Virus record (IMG/VR): IMGVR_UViG_3300044991_000074
Location: 1-22,313 of that record
Length of the DNA: 22,313 nt
Direction: 5' to 3' (one strand)
Source of the DNA: a virus
The position numbers and the translations under genes were made by a program. The notes beneath the pieces are model-generated. The model saw nothing but the letters and a program-made list of their open reading frames with translations, was not told the origin of the DNA and made no database searches. This document shows, one piece after another, positions 6,570 through 15,041 of this stretch. Every line of letters starts with the position of its first letter. The stretch's first letter is position 1.

Positions 6570-9500
6570 TTTTGATCTGACGAATCTTATCAAGCTCCTC
6601 ACGTTTCTTCTCTGAGGGCATGTCAGACGCTTTGATGGCCGTTTCTGCCTGAGACAACATGTTCATCTGCTGAGCTACGTTGCCCGCCATCGTAGCCTGC
6701 GCAAACGTGCCGATGTTCTTTTGCAAGTACTCTTTGGCTTCTGCACGTTTACCGTCCTTGACTAAGTCCTCAAAGGTCTTCTGCACCTGACGGGCTTCTT
6801 TTATGTGCTCGTACATGGCGTTGATCCTGCCGCCTGCGTCTTCGGGTTGAAACAGCCCACCAACAACTGGCAAATCAGACAGACGTTTAGCGGCTTGCTC
6901 GGGCGTACCGCCCTTGACTGGAACCGCCAAACTGAGCGCCTGCAAGAACGCCAAGCCCATGCCGCCTGTGTACCCACGCACAAGATTCTCGACCTTGATA
7001 GGCGAGACATCAAACATCTTACCGATGCCTTTGGCTATCTCTGTGGTGCTGTCGCGATAGCGGTACGCAGGTTCGAGCATCTGCTCTTTGGCGGACTCAA
7101 GCTGGCGCCCTGTAAAGAACGAATAGCCGGACACGTTCTCGACAAACGGTTTGAAGGCTTGAGGCAGAAACAACGATGTGCCGCCCGGAATAGTCTGAAG
7201 TGCAATAGACTTGAACGCCTTGAACGCTTCTTCGCCGCCTTGCTCTGAGCGCATGGTATTGATGAGCGCCTCGGGGATACCTTTAAAGATATAGCCCACC
7301 TCAAACGGAATGGGGATACGCAGTGCGCCTTCCATACCGGGCACGTGCATAAAGAAGTTACCGTACTTCTCATCAGGGTTGGCGTTCTTGTAAGTCTCGT
7401 CGTCCTGCATGAGCAAGGTGTACGCAACGGCTGTGAGTGCCAGCAATGAACCGCGTTGCAGCAATTTGCTTTGGATTTGCAAACGCTCGTCCATGGGCAT
7501 CTTGCCACGAAACGCCCGATACAAAACGTCCAAGCCCTGCAACTGGGCATTGAAGAAGGGAATCAATCTGGAGGCCAACGCTACGCCAGACGACACACCG
7601 CGGCGGTTAAAGTTCATGGACTCCAGAGACATCAGCGTAGCTTCCATCTCAGACAGACCTTGCTCAAGGTAGCTGTTGTACTGAGCGCGTCGAGTAGCCG
7701 CGTCTGCTTCCATTGACAAGCCTTCGGCCTTACTAATCAGAGTTGACCAGTTAAGTGTTTTACCGGACTGCAAGTCACGCAAGATTTTGGTCAGGTCTTC
7801 GTTTGTGCCCACAAAGATTTGCCCGCCTGTGATGCCCCTGCGCTCAAGCGTGGTCTTTGTAGCTGATGCGCCAAGTTCTTTGATTGCACCCATGACAGGG
7901 GTAAAGTTAGCGCCTGACAACAGCGGAGCCGCTACAGAATCTCGTACTAGCTGACGGAACGCATACAGCGGAGACATCGTAACGGCTCTACGCAAGAACG
8001 TAGCAGGCATGCCCATGGCAGCCACCAGCCCTGTGTTGTTAAGCGGAATACCTTCCATGCCTTTGACCAACAGATCAGACGGGATGCCAATCTCGTTGGT
8101 TGCCACTTGCACGTACTTCTCAACGCCCTTGTCTTTGAACGTCACGATGTCCTTGCCGGCTGTAGGCGCGCCAAGGAAGTTAGCCAGCTTCAAGCCAACC
8201 AACTCGTACATGGCGTTCTTAGCGGCAAGGTTGCGCAAAGACATGTCAATCAGCATCGAGGTGTTCTGGACAGAACTGGTCATAAAGTCCAGCACCTTGT
8301 CTTCACCGCCAATCAGTTCTTTCAAGTAGGGTTGCTCACGCAAGTTACCAATCTTCACAATACCTTCACCGCCAATGACCAACACAGCGTTACCGTTTTG
8401 TTCGCGGTAGTACGGGATGTAGTCGTTGCTGGCAGACAGACGAGCGCCTTCTTCTGGGGTGATTGCACCGCAGTCAATGGCCAACTGCATCAAGCCTTTG
8501 TTGTAAGAGTTGTACTCATCACGGGCTTTAGTAAAGACATCCCGTACGGCATCGTCACCATCAATCTTCTTAACCACAGCGCGAAGCTCTGCCTCTGATA
8601 CTTTAAAGTTCAGCTTGTCATAGCCCACACGCTCGGCACGTTTGCCTAGCAAATACATGGTGAATAGGCGGTTAGCCGCTTCAGCGTTCATGTTGGGCGT
8701 ATCTTTGAGGATACCAACAACGCTTGCCAAACTTGGGCCTTCAACGCTCTCGATGACGTACTCGGTCTGGCCATCTTCACGCTTCTTGGCCACACGTTGG
8801 GGCACACCAACGCCAACGGCCTGTTGTGTGTAAGACATACGCTGATCGTACATACGCAAGTAGTACATCATTTGCATGCCCTTCAGGGGCTCAAGCATCT
8901 CATTGGCCACCTTCTCAAGCGGAGCCAAGCGGTCAAGCACTTGGGTGCGGAACGCCAAACCAAGGTTAGCCTCAACCCGTTGACGGATTGTCTTAGGCGT
9001 AGCAATGATCTTATTACTTGTATCTAACGCATCTTCATAGCCCGGCGCACTAGGCTTGGGGGCGTAGCGAATTGGGTCGTCTGTCTCAGTCAACGCCTGT
9101 ACAGGCGGTGCTTCAGCAATTTTCTTAGGGGCAATGACTGATCCGGGTGTTACGCCAACTTGACGATGTTTGGGCAAAAGCGTGTTAATGTGCGCGGCCA
9201 ATTCCAAAGCGTTTGCATCAGAAAGCGGGGTGCCGTATGTTGCGGCAGGCATAAACGTTGGTGCGTTAATCTTAACCTTATTGTTAAACGCCAGTGTGCT
9301 TATCAAATCAATATAGTCATTAACAGTGCCGTCTTTATTTTCTACAGCTATTGACTCGTACACTTCTTCCATAAGGCTCATATAACCCGGATCGCGTTTT
9401 ATTCCTTTGTCAACGCGTTGCCCAAACGAATCAAAAAACTCGTCGTACAGTTTTTGCATTTTGGGGGGTAGGTCACCAAGCGGCTCCCCCCACGTTGTAG

Positions 9501-12500
9501 TATCTGCATCCGCGCCTGTTTTTTCTTTGACGTAATCTTTTAATTCGTTTTTAATGTTTAATCTAAAGTTGTCGGAAAACTGTCCTGCAAGCGGGTATTT
9601 CTCTTCAAACACATACAGCGCGTCTGGCACGTCAAGCTCTAAACCGTTAAAATTATTGTATGTCTTAGCAAGCATGACTTGCTTGGCGCCAGTAATTTTC
9701 AACTTGGAAAGCTCTAGCCCAAACGCACGTACAGTTCCCACAACACTGTTTGGTGGTAAATGAACTTCTGCTTGAACAGTATTTTTTTCTAAATCTTTGC
9801 CGCCAAAAGCAACAATGTCAGGAACCATTTGCAGTTTTGGCAACTCAAGTACTACATCGTTGTTTGTAGTAATGCGGTTAATAAACTCTAAATTAGGAAA
9901 AGTAATTATTACTTTTTCTGTCTTTCTGCGCATTGAAGCGTACCCGCGAAGTTCCCCCGCAGATCTTATTTCGTCGTTGGTAACTTCATAGTCTTTGCCA
10001 AAAAGTTTAAACGTGTGTTTTTTGTCGTCAGTGTCAATTGAACCACCAATAAAATACCCTTGCTTGTATGCGTTTTCGTATGTCGGTATTAGTTTAGCTT
10101 TTAAATCTTCAACAACTTTGTCCGACGGATCGGGGCGCCCGCCGTAGCCATCTACAACTCTAAAGTTGAGTAAACGCTTGACTCTGTACTTATCAAAATC
10201 ACCGTCGGCATTAAGCGCATCCCATGTTTTAGACGTTGCTATATCTCGGGGCTCCACCACACGTGCGCCGCTCATTACGTCCGTTAACAGTTGTTTGCGT
10301 TCAAACTCGTCTGTGTAGTCGTTTGTGTTAGTAAAATTGTTGCTTTGCAAAAACTTAAACGCAATGCTTTGCTGTGTTTTGTTCAGCGCTTGGTTAGGTG
10401 AGTTGCCTCGGATTTCGCCGATTCTGTCGGAGTCGTCCATGCGTACAGCAACTTCAGGCTTGCCATTTTCATAGTAGATATAGAAATCGCCGCGTTCAAT
10501 TTGTCCGCGTGCCGTGCTTACGCTAGCGCCTGTACACCAAGGAGTTCCGGCAGCACCCGCGTTAAGCGCAATCGCATCTTTCTCGTCTTTAGACTGTACA
10601 AATTTTTGCCAACCATTTTTGTTGCCGTTTTTCTTGGCGTTCTCGTCAGCGTTCTTTTGCATGCCATCAAGGAAAGCTTGCTTCAGACCTTTGCCTGCAC
10701 GCAGTTCTTGAATAACAAACCCTGCATCGTCCGCGCTTACCACAGCAATATTGTGACGATTGTTGGCTTCAATGTTTGCAAGTTTTAAACGACCCGTTTT
10801 GTCGGACAACACAGCGTATTTAGCGGCGGCTCTTGCCACCAATGCTTGTTCAACAGTGGTATAGAACGGCTCATCCATTAAATTTCTAATTAAAGACTTC
10901 AAGTCTTTCTGACGTTGACGGTTAATTGCCACGGCTTCTCTGTCACGCAAATCCCAGTCTTCCTGTGCCTTCAAGTTAGCAAACACCGCCGCGTCAGCTT
11001 CAACATAGTGCAGAGCATTGTCAGGGTCAAACTTCTTGCCGTCAGACATAATGGTTGCAGACGTATAGTCAAGCTTGTCTGGGTCTGCCCTCTGTACGTA
11101 CTCATAAGGGTCGTTGTACATCTTGTCCATGTACTCAGTGCCGATACGCTCTGCGTCTTGTACTGTGCGGTCTTTCTGCTTGATGTCAGGGCCGAACTGT
11201 TCGGCAAACTGTTTCATTGAGTTACTGCCGGTATAGAGTGCCGCTATGTCCTTCTGCGCCAGCTTACGTTTGGCAGGGGCTTTAGCCTCAACCTTGGCAC
11301 TGGCAGGAACCAAAATAGCATCGACAGACTGGAGAGCGGCGCCCAACATTGTCTCTGGACTATCAATACCCAACATGCGTAGGATGACGCTCTTAAAGCC
11401 GTTCCATGCGTCAGACATTCTCCAGCGCTTGGTGCGCATCTGCTCTTGCAAGACGCGGTTGGACATGATCTCGGCCACAAACTCAGACAGACTGCCCTTG
11501 GCGTTGGTGCTGGTAATGCGTGGATCGTTTTTGACTGCGGCATGGATGGCCATCAACTCGCGTACAGCTACGCGCTGAATCTCGGTCAGCTTAGATGGAT
11601 CAGTCTCGTACTGGAGAATCACACGCTCAGCACCAATGTGTGTACCTTCGTGTAACAAAATCTCTTGTGACAGGCCACCATCTCGGCTCAGTGTGATGCG
11701 GTTGCCCTTGATGTTGGCTGCACCAAACACAGGGTTGCCTTCGTTGTCAAAGACTTGGTCTTTCAAAACAACTTGAGTTGTATCAAGAATAGCTGCCAAA
11801 CGTGTTGCCACGATGCTGTTTAGCTTGCTTGTGCGGGGATCCTTGGCCATGTCATTCAAGGCTTTGCGAACATCGTTGTTCTCAAGCGCAGTGACTTGGG
11901 CTTCCGTCAGGTCAGGGGTTACGCCCTCTACGCCACGGGCTGGCAGTTCTCTCTCAGACGCAATACCCTCGTCAAAGTCTTTCTTAATCCCTTTAAGGCG
12001 GTTGTAGCGCTGGACGCGTTGCTCTGTCTCGGCCTTACTTTCTTCTGTGGAAGTGCGGAACTGGCCGGGAGCACCCGATGCTTTACGGGTAACCTGCGGT
12101 GTGCGTTTGGACTGAACCTTAATCTCGCCAGTGGGCGCAACGGCTTCTCTAAGCTTCTTAGCCTGCGCATCCAAAGCTTTCTTGTACTCAGGCGACTTAC
12201 GGCCAAGCTCTTCCGCTTTCATAGGACGCTCGGTTGAAACCTCGATGCGGTATGCGTTAACGGCTTTGTCGTCTTTGCCGTACTTGTCAATTAGCTTACC
12301 TAGGCGCTTGGCGGTGTCGGCAGCATAGGCTTGGTACTCAGGTGTCTTTTCTCCCAACTCCCGCGCCAATTGAGACAGTTCTGCTGTCTTCATGGCTTCT
12401 TTGCGTAAGTCTCCGGCATTAACACGCTTGGCTGTAGTTGTGGCACGGCTTACTCTTGCGCCTGTGGCTTTGCCTTTTTCTCCCTCTTTTTCAGGGGTGG

Positions 12501-15036
12501 CGCGTTTCTTTGTAGACTCGACTTGACGTGCAGACTCGGCAGCTTTTGCCGCTTTAAGTTGGTCTGATGTTTGGGCAGGTTCTGTCTTGAACATGCCGTT
12601 GTACAAGGAATAAATCTTTTCGCGGTACGGGGCAACCTTGCTGGTTTCCAAAGCGTTGTAGCGTTTTACCAACGAATCCAGTTTACGGCGCACGTTATGG
12701 CGCTCACTTGCGTCCATCTGGCGGTTGGCTGCGGGGGCTTCGCCCTTACCTAATTTAGCCTGAAGTGCCGCAGTCTTTTCTCTTAGGGTGGGTTCAGCAA
12801 TACCAGACTCAAGCCTTGCGCTCAGACGCGCATGCTCGTCTGTAATGTCCTGTAACATCTGGAGCACAGACTTCTTGGCATTGCCTTGGGGAAACTCAAC
12901 GTGACGCGCAAGCGCCTCAATCTCATCCATTGTGCGCTGGTAAGTATCTTCGTCAGCGACACGAGTACGCTTTGTACCGGCCAAGTTTAAGCGCTCATCC
13001 AAGGATTTAGTCAAGTTCTCACGAACTGTGCGTTCTGCTTCTGACGCTTGCTTTCTTCCTGCTCGAACTTCTTCCGTAACGGGCTCTGCCACTTCGAGAA
13101 CTGTCTCAAAGTCGCCTTGGTTAATAGCCGTACGCATGACGTTTTGCTTGCTGAAGATGTCATCAGCGGCAAGTTTTGGCCGCCGGCCAATATGCAAGCG
13201 GTTAAGTTCTGCCTCAAGTTCGTTAATTTCTCTGGTCTTGGCATCAATCCCAGCTTGATCTTTGGCTTTTGTCAGGGCAGGCAGGGCTGCGTTGGCTGCG
13301 TCCAGTTTCTTCTGGGCGCCCATGATGGCTTCTTCGCTGATGACTTCAGACTTGGTAGGCTTCTTCTCGCCTACGCCCATGGCTTCTTCTTTGGATGCCG
13401 CTATGCCGGTACTGACAGGTTGTTTCTTGTAGTTCTCATACCGCAGTTTCTCGCCAGCGGGTTGCTCTGGTTCTTCGGTAAACAGATCGCGTGTCTCACC
13501 ACGCTTAGCTTGACCTTCTGCCTTTGCCGCCAGTGCACCACGGCGGTTTTCAAAATCGGCGGTAGCGTCCTTAATAGCCAACGCAAGCTTGTTGGCCTTC
13601 TCCATGTCGCCTTTTTGTTTGGCGTCCTCAAACTGTTTTGTCAGTTTTGTCAGGGTCTGTCCGGCCTGTTTTTCAAAGTCCACCTCACTGGAAGCAACGC
13701 CCCCAGCCGTATTGATCTGAGCGCCTAGCTGGTCAAGCTTGGTCTTTGTGTTTACATACACAGGGTGCAGTTTAGTAAACTCATCAGGAGTTGCCTTGAC
13801 TATCTGGTCTTCTATGTCACTGAACTGTTTGCGCAAGTTATCGTGCTCTTCCATGGCACGAGTGAGATCAAACTGTTGAGCAGAAGGGGGTTTAGTCGTA
13901 TCTAAAGTACCCATGACCGCGCCGGGGCGAACTGTCTCTGTGACAGGCGCTGGGGGTGTGGGCTCTTGTGGTTGGAACGTAGGCGCTCCCGGCACTGGCG
14001 CAGGCAATTGCAACATGGCAGGCTCAAGCGCTTCCGCAGGGATTTCACCTTCGACTTCCGCTGGCTGTGCCTTGGCTTTTGCCTTTTCCGCCGCGGCTTT
14101 AACGCGGTCTTGGATGTCTGCAATTTTGGCTTGTTTCTGAATGCCGCTACGCTCAACATACCGACCAGCAGGCGCAAGTACACCGCCCAATACAGCACCG
14201 CCAAGGAAGCTGTCAAAATACTCTTGACGGGCTTCTTCATCGTCTAATTTTAACCCCGCTTGCAAACGTTCAAGAACCTGCTGGCCTGCTTCAGTCAAAC
14301 CTTCAGCGCCCATGACCTTGCCTGTGGTCAGGGCGTAGTCTTGTATGGTTTTCCCTAATCCTTGTTTAGCAATTGCTCTAGCTTGTTCTACTGTTAGTTT
14401 TTCACCTGCCACACCTGCAAGTTTGCGAACACCGGGAATCAAGCCCAACGCAAAGCTATCAAGCAATGCTTGCGGAATAGCTGTGCCTGCAGCAGCCGCT
14501 AAATTTGTGTCCGCTAAAGAAACGCCGGTGTCTACTTGGCGCGAAAGGTTTGAGCCAGCAAACTGTAAAGCACTTACGCCAGTACGCGCAAGGGCTGCGG
14601 CCCCAATACCAGCAACAGCGGCTCCGGGAGCGGCAAGGGCTGCGGCTCCGCCGGCCACCACAGGGGCAACCATATAGGGGATAGAACCGCCAAGCAGTTC
14701 GCCAATCTTTGTAAGGGGCGCTTCAGTGAAGCCTTTTTCTGTAGGCTGAAAAATCTTGCCAGCTTTTTCTTGTTGAGCACGTTGATATGCTGCAGCCTCA
14801 TCAACATCCGTGATGCCCACACGACCTGCTAAACCAGCAATATCGCCTTTAAAACGCTCAATACCAGAAGACAATGCTGGCATAAAACCAGACTCAGGCT
14901 TAGCCTCTGGCGTAGCAGGTCTTGCCTGCTGACGCTGAATCATGCCATTTGCAATCTCAGCCAGTCTTTTCGCCGCCTCCGTATCTCCTGCTGCATCCGC
15001 ATTACGAAGGGCTTGAAGTACTTGGCTGAGTTCCAT
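6517..15036 (-). CDS. Giant phage polyvalent virion protein (metallopeptidase, WCTG/PcfJ-like, LRR-like, LPD38-like), 2839 aa
   Basis: In order: helical start (1-50); Ala/Gly hydrophobic stretch (119-150) and further short ones up to ~290; Pro-rich linker (~320-372); long charged helical part (~380-1010); zincin-like domain with HEGTH at 1129-1133 and possible third ligand E1185 or E1189 in SEFVAE; helical region; domain around W1500-C1501 (GTPWCTG, then FYIYYENGKPEVAV), as in PcfJ-like polyvalent proteins; LRR-like strands (~1700-1810); and from ~1985 an LPD38-like C-terminus with RQLVRDS near 2360. Such phage proteins are thought to be packaged, injected with the DNA and to act on host targets. 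It is the last gene of the virion operon, its ATG five bases after the previous stop, with a weak AGG eight bases ahead. Bases ~9240-10440 are much poorer in G+C than the rest. Domain functions are inferred. Confidence 0.85.
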   Translation of the reverse strand: MELSQVLQALRNADAAGDTEAAKRLAEIANGMIQRQQARPATPEAKPESGFMPALSSGIERFKGDIAGLAGRVGITDVDEAAAYQRAQQEKAGKIFQPTEKGFTEAPLTKIGELLGGSIPYMVAPVVAGGAAALAAPGAAVAGIGAAALARTGVSALQFAGSNLSRQVDTGVSLADTNLAAAAGTAIPQALLDSFALGLIPGVRKLAGVAGEKLTVEQARAIAKQGLGKTIQDYALTTGKVMGAEGLTEAGQQVLERLQAGLKLDDEEARQEYFDSFLGGAVLGGVLAPAGRYVERSGIQKQAKIADIQDRVKAAAEKAKAKAQPAEVEGEIPAEALEPAMLQLPAPVPGAPTFQPQEPTPPAPVTETVRPGAVMGTLDTTKPPSAQQFDLTRAMEEHDNLRKQFSDIEDQIVKATPDEFTKLHPVYVNTKTKLDQLGAQINTAGGVASSEVDFEKQAGQTLTKLTKQFEDAKQKGDMEKANKLALAIKDATADFENRRGALAAKAEGQAKRGETRDLFTEEPEQPAGEKLRYENYKKQPVSTGIAASKEEAMGVGEKKPTKSEVISEEAIMGAQKKLDAANAALPALTKAKDQAGIDAKTREINELEAELNRLHIGRRPKLAADDIFSKQNVMRTAINQGDFETVLEVAEPVTEEVRAGRKQASEAERTVRENLTKSLDERLNLAGTKRTRVADEDTYQRTMDEIEALARHVEFPQGNAKKSVLQMLQDITDEHARLSARLESGIAEPTLREKTAALQAKLGKGEAPAANRQMDASERHNVRRKLDSLVKRYNALETSKVAPYREKIYSLYNGMFKTEPAQTSDQLKAAKAAESARQVESTKKRATPEKEGEKGKATGARVSRATTTAKRVNAGDLRKEAMKTAELSQLARELGEKTPEYQAYAADTAKRLGKLIDKYGKDDKAVNAYRIEVSTERPMKAEELGRKSPEYKKALDAQAKKLREAVAPTGEIKVQSKRTPQVTRKASGAPGQFRTSTEESKAETEQRVQRYNRLKGIKKDFDEGIASERELPARGVEGVTPDLTEAQVTALENNDVRKALNDMAKDPRTSKLNSIVATRLAAILDTTQVVLKDQVFDNEGNPVFGAANIKGNRITLSRDGGLSQEILLHEGTHIGAERVILQYETDPSKLTEIQRVAVRELMAIHAAVKNDPRITSTNAKGSLSEFVAEIMSNRVLQEQMRTKRWRMSDAWNGFKSVILRMLGIDSPETMLGAALQSVDAILVPASAKVEAKAPAKRKLAQKDIAALYTGSNSMKQFAEQFGPDIKQKDRTVQDAERIGTEYMDKMYNDPYEYVQRADPDKLDYTSATIMSDGKKFDPDNALHYVEADAAVFANLKAQEDWDLRDREAVAINRQRQKDLKSLIRNLMDEPFYTTVEQALVARAAAKYAVLSDKTGRLKLANIEANNRHNIAVVSADDAGFVIQELRAGKGLKQAFLDGMQKNADENAKKNGNKNGWQKFVQSKDEKDAIALNAGAAGTPWCTGASVSTARGQIERGDFYIYYENGKPEVAVRMDDSDRIGEIRGNSPNQALNKTQQSIAFKFLQSNNFTNTNDYTDEFERKQLLTDVMSGARVVEPRDIATSKTWDALNADGDFDKYRVKRLLNFRVVDGYGGRPDPSDKVVEDLKAKLIPTYENAYKQGYFIGGSIDTDDKKHTFKLFGKDYEVTNDEIRSAGELRGYASMRRKTEKVIITFPNLEFINRITTNNDVVLELPKLQMVPDIVAFGGKDLEKNTVQAEVHLPPNSVVGTVRAFGLELSKLKITGAKQVMLAKTYNNFNGLELDVPDALYVFEEKYPLAGQFSDNFRLNIKNELKDYVKEKTGADADTTTWGEPLGDLPPKMQKLYDEFFDSFGQRVDKGIKRDPGYMSLMEEVYESIAVENKDGTVNDYIDLISTLAFNNKVKINAPTFMPAATYGTPLSDANALELAAHINTLLPKHRQVGVTPGSVIAPKKIAEAPPVQALTETDDPIRYAPKPSAPGYEDALDTSNKIIATPKTIRQRVEANLGLAFRTQVLDRLAPLEKVANEMLEPLKGMQMMYYLRMYDQRMSYTQQAVGVGVPQRVAKKREDGQTEYVIESVEGPSLASVVGILKDTPNMNAEAANRLFTMYLLGKRAERVGYDKLNFKVSEAELRAVVKKIDGDDAVRDVFTKARDEYNSYNKGLMQLAIDCGAITPEEGARLSASNDYIPYYREQNGNAVLVIGGEGIVKIGNLREQPYLKELIGGEDKVLDFMTSSVQNTSMLIDMSLRNLAAKNAMYELVGLKLANFLGAPTAGKDIVTFKDKGVEKYVQVATNEIGIPSDLLVKGMEGIPLNNTGLVAAMGMPATFLRRAVTMSPLYAFRQLVRDSVAAPLLSGANFTPVMGAIKELGASATKTTLERRGITGGQIFVGTNEDLTKILRDLQSGKTLNWSTLISKAEGLSMEADAATRRAQYNSYLEQGLSEMEATLMSLESMNFNRRGVSSGVALASRLIPFFNAQLQGLDVLYRAFRGKMPMDERLQIQSKLLQRGSLLALTAVAYTLLMQDDETYKNANPDEKYGNFFMHVPGMEGALRIPIPFEVGYIFKGIPEALINTMRSEQGGEEAFKAFKSIALQTIPGGTSLFLPQAFKPFVENVSGYSFFTGRQLESAKEQMLEPAYRYRDSTTEIAKGIGKMFDVSPIKVENLVRGYTGGMGLAFLQALSLAVPVKGGTPEQAAKRLSDLPVVGGLFQPEDAGGRINAMYEHIKEARQVQKTFEDLVKDGKRAEAKEYLQKNIGTFAQATMAGNVAQQMNMLSQAETAIKASDMPSEKKREELDKIRQIKIKVATLVRETFDKTKPQ

Positions 15037-15041
15037 GCTTG

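Noticed and set aside
13048-13728. 226-residue plus-strand open frame
   Set aside because: Lies wholly antisense to the polyvalent protein gene, with Phe/Leu/Cys-rich unlikely composition and no ribosome site noted; a shadow.
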